Shown: positions 45,316 through 54,437 of the stretch, one piece after another | How the letters are laid out: every line of letters begins with the position of its first letter | How positions within the stretch are numbered: position 1 is the first letter of the stretch | Assembly (NCBI GenBank): GCA_943788645.1 | Contig: CALSRC010000001.1 | Span: 372,001-436,000 of the forward strand | Reading direction: 5' to 3' | DNA length: 64,000 bases | Origin: UA16 sp002292325 | GTDB taxonomy: Bacteria; Bacteroidota; Bacteroidia; Flavobacteriales_D; Sanyastnellaceae | Notes under the pieces: generated by a model | Database searches by the model: none | Told to the model about the DNA's origin: nothing | The model's input: only the letters and a program-made list of their open reading frames with translations | Program-made: the position numbers and the translations under genes

Positions 45316-45846
45316 ATGAATAAGGTATTCCATGTTATGTATGATGATGACGACACGCTGATGGAAGCGGCGTCGGCATTGGTAGCCAAAGGCATCCGGG
45401 TTAAGGATGTGTTTTCGCCCTTCCCTGTTCACGGGATCGATCCCATCATAGGGGTCAAGCGCACACGATTGGGCATCGTTGCATTCATGTTCGCAACAAC
45501 GGGCACAACGCTCGCATTGCTCGGAATGTGGTACTTCATGATTTCGGACTGGCCGATGAACATCGGGGGGAAGCCGAGTTTCTCACTGATTGAAAACCTC
45601 CCCGCATTTATTCCAGTGACGTTTGAGTTTTCGGTACTGTGTGGGGCGCATGGAATGGCCCTTACTTACTTATTGCGCAACGGGACGCTTCCCGGCATGC
45701 CGGCTACCAATCCGGATCCACGTACAACGGATGACAAGTTTGTCATGGAGATTACCACGGAGCAAAACGCCCTATCAGCTGAAGAGTTGGAGACGGCGAT
45801 CAAAGAAACCCAGCTGTTTGAGCTGAGCATCAAAGATTACGAATAA
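45316..45846 (+). CDS. actD: Alternative complex III subunit D (DUF3341)
   Basis: 176 residues. ActD has a short cytoplasmic start, two membrane helices (about 57-80 and 95-120, with the PAFIPVTFEFSVLCGAHGM block) and an acidic tail. The N-terminal segment (VMYDDDDTLMEAASALVAKGIRVKDVFSPFPVHGID) is typical. Intact. The stop overlaps the start of actE (TAATG). Confidence 0.94.
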   Translation: MNKVFHVMYDDDDTLMEAASALVAKGIRVKDVFSPFPVHGIDPIIGVKRTRLGIVAFMFATTGTTLALLGMWYFMISDWPMNIGGKPSFSLIENLPAFIPVTFEFSVLCGAHGMALTYLLRNGTLPGMPATNPDPRTTDDKFVMEITTEQNALSAEELETAIKETQLFELSIKDYE

Positions 45847-46544
45847 TGAATATCCGGAATTCCATTGTTTTATCAGCTGTGGCAACGATTCTGGTTGCTA
45901 CGACGGGTTGCGTGAACAATCCGGATAGTCCCGGTTTGGAGTACATGCCGGACATGTATCGCTCACCGGCGGTTGAAGCGTATGTGGACTACGGCCAGGA
46001 TCCCTACCAAGTAGGGGAAGAAGTCGCCAACTCCCAACGGATGATACAATCCGCTCGAAAACCGGTAGCAGGAACCATTGCTTTCCATCCGGAAGCCATG
46101 GATTTTGTCATGCCGTACCCGTTTCCCAATACTGTTGAAGGGTATGAAGACGCGGGGTTGACATTGTCTTCGCCATTGGCGACAGTCGGCAAGGCCGAGA
46201 TTGAAGCGGGGCAAGAGATATACACGTTGATGTGCACTCAATGCCACGGAGAAGAAGGCAAAGGAAATGGCGCATTGAGTCGCAATGGACACATCCAAGG
46301 GATTCCGAGTTACAGCGACAAGCTCAAGGACTTGCCGGAAGGAAAGATGTATCACACCTTAACTTACGGGAAGGGCCTGATGGGTTCGCATGCATCTCAA
46401 CTGTCCCAAAAGGACCGTTGGTTGGTCATTGAATACATCAAGGTATTGCAACAGGGAGGTGAAATGCCGGAATTTGACGAGAACGGCAATGTGGTAAAAT
46501 CGGCGTCTCCTGAAGCAGGAGAGGCCATGGCTATGAATAATTGA
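45846..46544 (+). CDS. actE: Alternative complex III subunit E: monoheme cytochrome c lipoprotein
   Basis: 232 residues. A signal peptide ends in a lipobox (ATTGC, lipid Cys at 22). A class I cytochrome c domain follows with the heme site CTQCH (about 131-135) and a likely axial Met in the GLMGSHASQL region. It passes electrons from the complex toward the oxidase at the periplasmic face. The start overlaps actD and the end overlaps the actF frame, so the genes are tightly coupled. Confidence 0.94.
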   Translation: MNIRNSIVLSAVATILVATTGCVNNPDSPGLEYMPDMYRSPAVEAYVDYGQDPYQVGEEVANSQRMIQSARKPVAGTIAFHPEAMDFVMPYPFPNTVEGYEDAGLTLSSPLATVGKAEIEAGQEIYTLMCTQCHGEEGKGNGALSRNGHIQGIPSYSDKLKDLPEGKMYHTLTYGKGLMGSHASQLSQKDRWLVIEYIKVLQQGGEMPEFDENGNVVKSASPEAGEAMAMNN

Positions 46545-46546
46545 TC

Positions 46547-47806
46547 ATGGAATTCAAATTCGAAGGGCGTACGAAATTGATCACCCAAATCCTGATGGGA
46601 ATTGGATTGATCGCACTCATCGGCGGATTTATGACCGATGGGACGGATCACCATCAACGCTGGTGGGCGAATTTGCTCATCAATGGATTCTTTTGGTTCT
46701 CCATATCACTGGCAGCATTGTTCTTTTATGCGTTGAATTATGCCGTTGAAGCCTCTTGGTCTGCACTGATAAAGCGATGCTTCGAGGCCATGTGGCATTT
46801 CCTTCCTATCGGGGGAGGGGTCATCGTTATCGTTTTGGCGGCAGGGCACTTTTTCCATGCCCATCATTTGTACCATTGGATGGACAATAGCTTATACCAT
46901 GAGTACATGATGGTAGAAGGGGATAGCGTCGAATTTATGGATGAGGCAACGGAAGGCGCGGTTGCCAACCCCAACTATGATCACATCATCGCGGGCAAGC
47001 AACCGTACTTTGTTACATGGTTCTTCTGGCTGCGAACACTCGGTTACATCGGAACGTTTCTGATTTTTGCTCGATTGTTCCGGAAGTGGTCTCTTCTTGA
47101 GGATGAACAACCAAGTTTGGATTTGCACTACAAGCAATTTAAACGAAGCGCCGTTTTCTTGGTGTTTTTTGCGGTATTCAGCTCAATGTTGGCTTGGGAT
47201 TGGATCATGTCAATTGACGTGCACTGGTTCTCGACCCTCTTCGGATGGTATCTGTTTTCGGGAATGTGGGTGAGCTTCATGATCATGCTCAACCTCGGAT
47301 TGATTTGGCTTAGAAGCAAAGGATATTACCAAGAAGTTTCGTCGAGCCACATGCATGACATTTCAAAATGGATGTTCGCGATATCGATGCTTTGGAGTTA
47401 TTTATGGGTGAGCCAGTTCTTGCTCATTTGGTATGCGAATATCCCAGAAGAAGTGACGTACTATACTCAGCGTTTTTTCACTGATTATCAGGTGCCGTTT
47501 ATGATTACGTTCTTCGTGAACTTTGCGGTTCCGTTCTACACATTGTTGCCAAGGGACACCAAGCGGAACGCGAATTTCATCGTTCCGGTTGGGTTGCTCA
47601 TCTTTATTGGGCATTTCGCGGATGTTTATCTGCTTGTCATACCCGGAACACTTTTTGATCACAATGAATTCGGTATTTTTGAGGTGGCGTTGTTTCTTGG
47701 ATTCCTAGGGCTTTACTTAAACCGTACGTTGAGTGCGCTGAGCAAGGCTCCTTTGATTCCCAAGAATCATCCCATGTTGCAAGAGTCGAAGGAATTACAC
47801 TATTGA
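46547..47806 (+). CDS. actF: Alternative complex III subunit F (membrane quinol:cytochrome c oxidoreductase subunit)
   Basis: 419 residues and about ten membrane helices, related to ActC. Signature blocks: AGHFFHAHHLYHW, KQPYFVTWFFWLRT, FLVFFAVFSSMLAWDWIMSID and the PFMITFFVNFAVPFYTLLPRDTKRN region. The start is the ATG at 46547, two codons inside the open frame. Intact, last gene of the act part of the operon. Confidence 0.94.
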   Translation: MEFKFEGRTKLITQILMGIGLIALIGGFMTDGTDHHQRWWANLLINGFFWFSISLAALFFYALNYAVEASWSALIKRCFEAMWHFLPIGGGVIVIVLAAGHFFHAHHLYHWMDNSLYHEYMMVEGDSVEFMDEATEGAVANPNYDHIIAGKQPYFVTWFFWLRTLGYIGTFLIFARLFRKWSLLEDEQPSLDLHYKQFKRSAVFLVFFAVFSSMLAWDWIMSIDVHWFSTLFGWYLFSGMWVSFMIMLNLGLIWLRSKGYYQEVSSSHMHDISKWMFAISMLWSYLWVSQFLLIWYANIPEEVTYYTQRFFTDYQVPFMITFFVNFAVPFYTLLPRDTKRNANFIVPVGLLIFIGHFADVYLLVIPGTLFDHNEFGIFEVALFLGFLGLYLNRTLSALSKAPLIPKNHPMLQESKELHY

Positions 47807-47826
47807 TCGTAAGAACTTTTTAAGTG

Positions 47827-49278
47827 ATGAAATTGCTCATTCTCCTCGTAGTTGTTCTCGGTTTGGTAGCTGCGGTGCAGTTGTCCAAAGTTTACCAGCT
47901 TTCTATTTCGCTAAGAGGAAAGCGGGAAGAGGATATTTCTGAAGCAGATAACCGAATGAACGGAGGCGCTTGGCTTGCGTTTATGGTTGTGTTTTATGCT
48001 TCCTTCATCTGGTTGCTGGTCCGATACGGGTCCTACGGCACTCCTCCTGCTTCTGAACACGGCCTGGTGGTAGACCAATTGATGAATTTCAACATGGCGA
48101 TCATCTTCGTCGTATTCTTCATTGTGAACACCTTGCTTTTTTGGTTCTCTGCGAAGTACTATCACCGTGCGGACCGAAAAGCGAAGTTTTTTGTCCATGA
48201 CACGAAGCTTGAGATAGTTTGGACGGTGATTCCTTCAATCGTGCTTGCTGTGATCATTGCATATGGTCTGCGCACGTGGAATGAAATGACGGGTGAAGCA
48301 GCAGATGATGCCTTGCGCGTGGAATTGTACTCCAAGCAATTTGATTGGACGGCACGTTACGCAGGAAACGACGGTGAATTCGGATTGGCCAACTACAACC
48401 TCATTACGCCATTGAACGCATTGGGCATTGTTACAGCGAATGGCATTGAAGAGGCGCTCGTGGAAATCGAAGGCAAAATCGTGAAGGTTGAGAATGAAAT
48501 CGAGTACGAAAAGGGTCACCTGCTTGCTGAGCGTGCATCGTTGATGGAACAATTGAATGATGGCCATGATGGGCACCACGGACATGCCGACCACACCGAA
48601 TCGGATCATGCGGACCACTCGGAAGCCGACCATGGTGATCACGGGCACGGTGAAGAAGCTCATTCTGGGGAAGAGCTGAAGGCGGTAATTGAGGCTCGAA
48701 TCCATGAAATCGACGGTATGCTGGAATCCGATCAGCTGACCATTATGACGGAAGCGGCATACGAAGCAAAAGAGGACAAGCTGTATCGATTGCAGCGCCA
48801 CCGTCAACGAATCCAAGAGATTCGCGAATTTGACTTCGACAGTGAAATGAGCGCGTGGGAAGTGGGCATGGACGATCAAATTGTCAAAGGAGAATTCCAT
48901 TTGCCAGTGGGACGAGAAGTGGAGTTCGTATTCCGATCGCGGGATGTAATTCACTCAGCTTACATGCCGCAGTTCCGTGCACAGATGAATACGGTGCCTG
49001 GAGTCCCAACTCGATTTAAAATGACTCCGACCATTACAACCGATTCCATGCGAACTGTTTTGGATGATTCGGATTTCGATTATGTGCTGCTTTGCAACAA
49101 GGTCTGCGGAGCTTCGCACTTTAACATGCAAATGAAGTTGGTCATTGATACGGAAGAGCAATTTGAAGCTTGGCTATCTGAACAAGACGAATTTTTGGTC
49201 AAGGAAGGAGAGGAGGAGCCTGAAATGGAACAGGCTACCAACACGGATGAATCTACAAACGTAACTGCATCGCTGTAA
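47827..49278 (+). CDS. coxB: Cytochrome c oxidase subunit II with a His-rich insertion
   Basis: 483 residues from the ATG at 47827 (a GTG one codon earlier is possible). Three hydrophobic segments (about 3-20, 50-66 and 92-110, plus 131-147) precede the periplasmic cupredoxin domain. The CuA site is complete: H in DVIHSAYMP, then CNKVCGASHFNM (CxxxCxxxHxxM). Between KQFDWTARYAG and DDQIVKGEFHLPV, where the family has a shorter loop, lies an insert of about 110-140 residues. It consists of two charged helices flanking a strip with eleven His (about 247-280) mixed with Asp and Glu. Intact and in frame. Confidence 0.95.
   Translation: MKLLILLVVVLGLVAAVQLSKVYQLSISLRGKREEDISEADNRMNGGAWLAFMVVFYASFIWLLVRYGSYGTPPASEHGLVVDQLMNFNMAIIFVVFFIVNTLLFWFSAKYYHRADRKAKFFVHDTKLEIVWTVIPSIVLAVIIAYGLRTWNEMTGEAADDALRVELYSKQFDWTARYAGNDGEFGLANYNLITPLNALGIVTANGIEEALVEIEGKIVKVENEIEYEKGHLLAERASLMEQLNDGHDGHHGHADHTESDHADHSEADHGDHGHGEEAHSGEELKAVIEARIHEIDGMLESDQLTIMTEAAYEAKEDKLYRLQRHRQRIQEIREFDFDSEMSAWEVGMDDQIVKGEFHLPVGREVEFVFRSRDVIHSAYMPQFRAQMNTVPGVPTRFKMTPTITTDSMRTVLDDSDFDYVLLCNKVCGASHFNMQMKLVIDTEEQFEAWLSEQDEFLVKEGEEEPEMEQATNTDESTNVTASL
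48562..48663 (+). other. His/Asp-rich coding segment inside coxB
   Basis: Thirty-four codons rich in His, Asp, Gly and Glu, with DH and HGH patterns, placed in the loop before the CuA domain. Such strips usually bind Cu, Zn or Ni loosely; here it could hand copper to the nearby CuA centre. The neighbouring helices (EIEGKIVKVENEIEYEK and EARIHEIDGML) look like an antiparallel coiled coil presenting the strip. Confidence 0.8.
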
Positions 49279-49280
49279 TC

Positions 49281-51038
49281 ATGGGAGCAAACGCACATCA
49301 TCACGAAGAGAGCTTCATATCGAAGTATGTCTTCTCGCACGATCACAAGATGATCTCCAAGCAGTTCTTGGTGACCGCAATTGTGATGGGTATTGTAGCT
49401 GTAATGTTATCGGTATTCTTCCGGCTGCAACTTGGCTGGCCAGGACAGAGCTTTGCAATCCTTGAAACATTCCTTGGCAAGTGGGCTCCCGGTGGCGTAC
49501 TGGATCGCAATGCGTATCTGGCACTGGTTACCATTCACGGAACGATTATGGTGTTTTTCGTCCTAACAGGCGGTCTTTCAGGAACATTCTCGAACCTCTT
49601 AATTCCGTTGCAAATCGGAGCGCGGGATATGGCTTCGGGTTTCCTTAACATGCTCAGCTACTGGTTCTTTTTCTTCTCAAGCGTGATCATGCTTCTCTCC
49701 TTGTTTGTTGAGGGAGGTGCAGCTTCAGGAGGTTGGACGGTATATCCTCCATTGAGTGCTCTTCCACAGGCGATGCCTGGTTCAGGCATGGGCATGACAT
49801 TGTGGTTGATTTCCATGGTACTGTTCGTAGTGAGTTCGCTCTTGGGTGGATTGAATTACGTTGTGACCGTGATTAATTTGCGGACAAAAGGCATGTCAAT
49901 GACCCGTTTGCCTTTGACTATTTGGGCTTTCATGGTGACGGCGATTTTAGGAGTTTTGAGCTTCCCCGTTTTGGTTTCGGCAGTGGTTCTTCTATTGATG
50001 GACCGTACCATGGGTACGGCGTTCTATTTATCAGACATCTTCATCGGTGGAGAGGCGTTGGATGTAACGGGTGGTTCACCTGTGTTGTACCAGCACCTGT
50101 TTTGGTTCTTGGGCCACCCTGAAGTTTACATTGTCTTGTTACCGGCATTGGGCATAAGCTCTGAAGTGATTGCAACCAATGCACGGAAGCCAATCTTTGG
50201 ATACAAAGCCATGGTGGGGTCCATCTTGGGCATTGGTTTCTTGAGCTTCATCGTTTGGGGTCACCATATGTTTGTGACAGGTATGAATCCGTTCTTGGGT
50301 TCTGTATTCGTGTTTACTACGTTGCTCATTGCTATTCCTTCAGCGGTGAAGGCGTTCAATTATGTCACAACATTGTGGCAAGGGAACATCCGTTTTACTC
50401 CTGCCATGCTCTTCAGCATCGGTTTGGTAAGTACGTTCGTGACTGGAGGTTTGACGGGAATTATTCTGGCGGACTCTGCATTGGACATCAACGTTCACGA
50501 TACCTACTTCGTCGTTGCCCACTTCCACATTGTCATGGGGATGTCAGCGATCTTTGGTATGCTGGCCGGTATCTACCATTGGTTCCCCAAAATGTTTGGG
50601 CGCATGATGAATACAAAATTGGGCTACGCCCATTTCTGGGTCACCATCGTGGCGGGTTATGGCGTGTTTTTCCCGATGCACTTCGTCGGGATTGCAGGGG
50701 CGCCGCGTCGATACTATGAATACAGCAATTTCGATTTCCTTGGCTCCGTTATGGACCTTCAGCCGGTGATTTCAACCTTTGCCATTGTTGGAGCCATAGG
50801 GCAGTTGTTCTTCTTGTTCAACTTTTTCTACAGTATTTTCTATGGTCAGGAATCGGTTCAAAACCCTTGGAAGTCCAATACCCTCGAGTGGACGACTCCA
50901 GTTCGTCATGTCCACGGCAACTGGGATGGACCACTACCAGAGGTTCACCGCTGGGCTTACGATTACTCCAACCCTGTGCACGAAGATGATTTTGTCCCTC
51001 AAACAACGCCAGCATTGGCCGGTGAAGAAATTCATTGA
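49281..51038 (+). CDS. coxA: Cytochrome c oxidase subunit I
   Basis: 585 residues, twelve or more helices, heme-copper oxidase catalytic subunit. The low-spin heme His is in TIHGTIMVFF, the crosslinked His-Tyr motif is WFLGHPEVYIV, the CuB pair is in WGHHMFVTG, and the heme a3/a ligands are in YFVVAHFHIVMG. Together with coxB it forms the oxidase fed by the Act complex; coxC (subunit III) is not in the window. A strong terminator follows the stop. Confidence 0.97.
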   Translation: MGANAHHHEESFISKYVFSHDHKMISKQFLVTAIVMGIVAVMLSVFFRLQLGWPGQSFAILETFLGKWAPGGVLDRNAYLALVTIHGTIMVFFVLTGGLSGTFSNLLIPLQIGARDMASGFLNMLSYWFFFFSSVIMLLSLFVEGGAASGGWTVYPPLSALPQAMPGSGMGMTLWLISMVLFVVSSLLGGLNYVVTVINLRTKGMSMTRLPLTIWAFMVTAILGVLSFPVLVSAVVLLLMDRTMGTAFYLSDIFIGGEALDVTGGSPVLYQHLFWFLGHPEVYIVLLPALGISSEVIATNARKPIFGYKAMVGSILGIGFLSFIVWGHHMFVTGMNPFLGSVFVFTTLLIAIPSAVKAFNYVTTLWQGNIRFTPAMLFSIGLVSTFVTGGLTGIILADSALDINVHDTYFVVAHFHIVMGMSAIFGMLAGIYHWFPKMFGRMMNTKLGYAHFWVTIVAGYGVFFPMHFVGIAGAPRRYYEYSNFDFLGSVMDLQPVISTFAIVGAIGQLFFLFNFFYSIFYGQESVQNPWKSNTLEWTTPVRHVHGNWDGPLPEVHRWAYDYSNPVHEDDFVPQTTPALAGEEIH

Positions 51039-51055
51039 TTTACCAGAATTCAAAG

Positions 51056-51090
51056 AAAGCCTCATCGGGAATGCCGGTGGGGCTTTTTTT
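51056..51090 (+). terminator. Rho-independent terminator of the act-cox operon
   Basis: A 13-bp stem, AAAGCCTCATCGG with CCGGTGGGGCTTT (two G-U pairs) and a five-base loop, runs into seven T residues. It lies 18 bases after the coxA stop and ends the respiratory operon before ruvB. Confidence 0.88.
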
Positions 51091-51104
51091 ATGCTCAACG
51101 GGGT

Positions 51105-51111
51105 TAAATTG
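51105..51111 (+). promoter_or_regulatory. -7-like box (TAaaTTG) before ruvB
   Basis: TAaaTTGC, one T short of the consensus, five bases before the ATG at 51117 and directly after the operon terminator; ruvB needs a promoter here. Confidence 0.4.
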
Positions 51112-51116
51112 CACAC

Positions 51117-52145
51117 ATGATCGAGGACTTTGATGTGCGAAACGAGGCCGAACAGCCGACGGATGGAGATTTGGATCGTGTCCTGAGACCGGCTCGATTT
51201 GATGACTTCACAGGCCAGCGGGCTGCTCTTGAGAATTTGGGTGTCTTTGTGCAAGCTGCGGCTCGGCGTGAGGAAGCGCTTGATCATACACTGCTTCACG
51301 GTCCTCCTGGATTGGGGAAAACGACGCTGGCCAATATCATAGCCAACGAATTGGGCGTTTCCATTCGGACAACTTCTGGTCCAGTATTGGACAAGCCCGG
51401 TGACCTCGCAGGCCTGCTCACGAACCTCGAAGTCAACGACGTACTTTTCATTGATGAGATACACCGGTTATCTCCGGTTGTTGAAGAATACCTCTATAGC
51501 GCCATGGAGGATTATCGCATTGACTTGGTCATCGACGCCGGTCCCAATGCACGCACCGTTCAGATCGAGTTGAATCCTTTTACACTGGTCGGTGCGACTA
51601 CACGATCCGGATTGCTTACTGCACCGTTGAGAGCGAGATTTGGCATCAATCTTCGTCTTCAGTATTACGATGCAAAAACGTTGACGGATATCGTAGAGCG
51701 GAGCGCAGGCATTTTAAATATGCCCATCGAACATGCAGCAGCTTATGAAATTGCATCACGTTCACGGGGAACACCTCGAATTGCCAATGCCTTGTTGCGT
51801 CGGGTTCGTGATTTTGCCGAAATCAAAGGCGATGGCACAGTCAACCTTGCCATTACCGACTTTGCGCTGGACGCACTGAACGTTGACAAGAAAGGCCTGG
51901 ATGAAATGGACAACCGCATCCTTTCGGCGTTAATCGATAAATTCAATGGGGGGCCAGTTGGTGCTTCGACGATTGCTACGGCTATAGGGGAAAACCCGGG
52001 CACATTGGAGGAGGTGTATGAACCGTACCTGATCCAGGAAGGCTTATTGATGCGAACACCTCGAGGACGGCAGGCGACACCAGCGGCGTATGAGCATCTC
52101 GGTAAGCGGGCCAATCCGCAATCAGGATCCTTGTTTAGCGAATAG
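51117..52145 (+). CDS. ruvB: Holliday junction branch migration helicase RuvB
   Basis: 342 residues, full length. AAA+ motor that drives branch migration with RuvA. Walker A is HGPPGLGKTTLAN, Walker B VLFIDEIHRLSP, sensor 1 LVGATTRSGLL, the arginine finger lies in PLRARFG, and the C-terminal winged helix ends with TPRGRQATPAAYEHL. It directly follows the cox genes and precedes queG, an order seen widely in Bacteroidota. Confidence 0.97.
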   Translation: MIEDFDVRNEAEQPTDGDLDRVLRPARFDDFTGQRAALENLGVFVQAAARREEALDHTLLHGPPGLGKTTLANIIANELGVSIRTTSGPVLDKPGDLAGLLTNLEVNDVLFIDEIHRLSPVVEEYLYSAMEDYRIDLVIDAGPNARTVQIELNPFTLVGATTRSGLLTAPLRARFGINLRLQYYDAKTLTDIVERSAGILNMPIEHAAAYEIASRSRGTPRIANALLRRVRDFAEIKGDGTVNLAITDFALDALNVDKKGLDEMDNRILSALIDKFNGGPVGASTIATAIGENPGTLEEVYEPYLIQEGLLMRTPRGRQATPAAYEHLGKRANPQSGSLFSE

Positions 52146-52146
52146 C

Positions 52147-53089
52147 ATGTCACGATCGAGGCACTTAGCGAACACCCCGTAAAGACGCTCTTGTTCGAGA
52201 AGCCAAGGAGCTTGGGTTTGCTGAAATAGGCGTCGCTCAAGCTGGATTTTTGGAAGAAGAGGCTCCCCGGTTAGAGGAGTGGGCTCAAGCGTGGATATCA
52301 AGGTGAAATGGGTTTATCTGGAACGGAATGCAGATAAACGTCTGGATCCTCGTTTGCTCGTTCCAGGAGCCAAAACAGTTGTTTCTCTCCTATTTAACTA
52401 CCACGTTGACGAAGAGGAAACAGACGCTGATACCCCTCGGATTGCGAGCTATGCTCGAGGTCAGGATTACCACCCACGTATTGAAATGGAACTCAAGGAA
52501 TTGATGAAATGGGCCCAGGCCTCCTGGGGGGACGTGAACGGCCGAGTCTTCGTGGATTCGGCACCCGTTCACGAGCGAGCTTGGGCGGCACGGAGTGGCT
52601 TGGGCTGGGTTGGAAAAAACAGCTTGCTTTTAAACCAGCGGATGGGGAGCTTTTTCTTCATTGCGGAGTTGATCATTGATGTGGATTTAGGAGCCGGATG
52701 CTCCTTCGGCAGATCATTGCGGGACTTGCACCCGCTGCATGGATGCCTGCCCTACAGGTGCCATCATTCAGCCTGAGGTAGTCGATGGCTCGAAGTGCAT
52801 TAGTTACTTCACCATCGAATTGCGAGGTGCCATTCCTGAGCCGGTTCACAAGCATCTGACGCCATGGGTTTTTGGCTGTGATATTTGCCAGGATGTTTGT
52901 CCTTGGAACCGCCACGCCAAACCGCATACGGAGCCCAAATTTTCAGCACACCCCAGTCTTGCATCGATGAGCCGGGGAGACTGGGAGGAAATGACGGAGG
53001 AGGTTTTTCAAGAGGTCTTTCGTGGAACTGCAGTCAAACGCACGGGATACGATGGCTTAATGAGGAATCTTCAAGCGGCCTTCAAATAG
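52147..53089 (+). CDS. queG: Epoxyqueuosine reductase QueG (frameshifted in this sequence)
   Basis: Cobalamin and Fe-S dependent enzyme that reduces epoxyqueuosine to queuosine in tRNA. Repaired, it reads from the ATG at 52147 (TIEALSEHPVK, REAKELGFAEIGVAQAG, LKRGYQGEM, LERNADKRLDPRLLVPGAKTV) through VFVDSAPVHERAWAARSGLGWVGKNSLL, then two ferredoxin-type clusters: CGTCTRCMDACP and FGCDICQDVCPWN. At least five indels break it: near 52150, 52213, 52285, 52310, and an extra G at 52690/52691. Unbroken frames are 52279-52690 and 52739-53089. All motifs survive, so this is most likely consensus error. Confidence 0.85.
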
Positions 53090-53243
53090 CTGCATAATGT
53101 GTGAAAGTTCGCTCGATGAGTTCCGAATGAACATGGGCGAATTGGTGCATGCACCAGGATTTTAATTGCTTCAAATCTTCCCCTTTCAGTTGCCGAATGG
53201 ATTTTCCCAATTCACGTGCAAAGAGCTTTCGATTGGTGCTCAC
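53082..53243 (-). CDS. Possible small basic protein, unrecognised
   Basis: Minus-strand frame of 53 residues from a GTG at 53243 (STNRKLFARELGKSIRQLK, then a His/Trp-containing helix-like end), overlapping the queG stop by 8 bases. The same frame stays open upstream to about 53335 and encodes a stretch with three Cys (SCCLCSNYAKKFC), but no start codon was found there. The region is inside a stretch with frequent indels, so the true gene could be longer. I recognise no family. The rest of the 320-base gap to trhO holds only the promoter at 53347. Confidence 0.3.
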   Translation of the reverse strand: MSTNRKLFARELGKSIRQLKGEDLKQLKSWCMHQFAHVHSELIERTFTHYAAI

Positions 53244-53346
53244 ACCGGAGCAGAACTTTTTTGCATAATTCGAGCATAAGCAACAAGATTTAATGATGTT
53301 TGGCGCAGCGGCACCCTGTACATAACGCCGCTATCTGGGGTTATCG

Positions 53347-53354
53347 TATCTTTG
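53347..53354 (+). promoter_or_regulatory. -7 promoter box (TAtcTTTG) upstream of trhO
   Basis: Full TAnnTTTG match, 56 bases before the trhO ATG at 53411. A second out-of-frame ATG occurs at 53401. Confidence 0.5.
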
Positions 53355-53410
53355 GTGGACTATTCAGTATTGACCCTCCGCGCTGGAGAGGCACTGTGAC
53401 ATGAAATCGC

Positions 53411-54437
53411 ATGAAGCAACAACTGCGCAACTTGGTCGATCGAAAGGTGCTATTGAACCGCATGCACGGGGATAAAGCGAACCGAACTACGGTTTCTTTT
53501 TATCAGTATGCGCGTATCCTGAACCCGCCTTTCTTTCGAAACTATCTTTTTCTTCACTGGAACGCATTCGGTGTGCGGGGCCGGACTTACATCGCCCACG
53601 AAGGAATCAATGCTCAAATCTCGGTTCCTACTGATCGATTTGAGGATTTCCAGGAGCACCTATACAGCATTTCATTCTTGAACGGAATTCGGCTCAACGT
53701 GACAGTGGACGAGGGCAAGTCGTTTTTCAAATTGGCCATTAAGGTGCGAGATAAAATTGTAGCAGACGGACTGCAAGATGTAGCATTTGACGTGCGCAAT
53801 ACGGGGGTGCATTTGGACGCGGTGAAGTTCAATGAAATAACTGCCAAGGATGACACGATTTTGATCGACATGCGGAACCACTACGAAAGCGAAGTGGGCC
53901 ACTTCAAAGGGGCGATTACACCAGATGTGGACACGTTTCGAGAAGAAATTCAATTGGTCGAGGATATGTTGAAGGGCCAAGAAGACCGCAACATCGTCAT
54001 GTACTGTACAGGAGGAATAACGGTGCGAAAAGGCATCTGCATGGCTCAAGCACAAGGGTTTCCCTCACGTGCATCAACTGGAGGGAGGGATCATCGAATA
54101 CACACGTCAAGTCAGGGACAATGGCCTTGAGAACCGTTTTGTGGGAAAGAATTTTGTATTTGATGAGCGGTTGGCGGAGCGCATAACGGATGATGTGATT
54201 GCTGAATGCCATCAATGCGGTTCTCCTTGTGACGATCACACGAACTGCATGAATGTCGCGTGCAACTTACTTTTTATTCAGTGTCCTTCATGCAAGAAGA
54301 AGTACGAAGAGACTTGTGGCAGCAGCTGTCAAGAGATCATTCAGTTGCCGGAAGATGAGCAACGTGAGCTGCGAAAGGGGCATAAAGACAGCGCGCGAAT
54401 ATTCAATAAAGGACGACTCAGCGACCGAGAAGATTAA
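53411..54437 (+). CDS. trhO: tRNA uridine-34 hydroxylase TrhO (rhodanese family; one frameshift)
   Basis: Rhodanese-fold enzyme of the YceA/TrhO family that makes 5-hydroxyuridine at tRNA position 34. Part one (53411-54018) has the acylphosphatase-like N-terminus and rhodanese start (YIAHEGINAQIS, DDTILIDMRNHYESEVGHFKGAI, VMYCTGGI). An extra A at 54019/54020 breaks the frame; dropping it gives CTGGIRCEKASAWLKHKGF, with the catalytic Cys region, then VHQLEGGIIEY and a Cys-rich C-terminus (CHQCGSPCDDHTNC, CPSCKKKYEETC). The repaired protein is about 341 residues. It converges on the DUF3299 gene, overlapping its stop. Confidence 0.88.
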
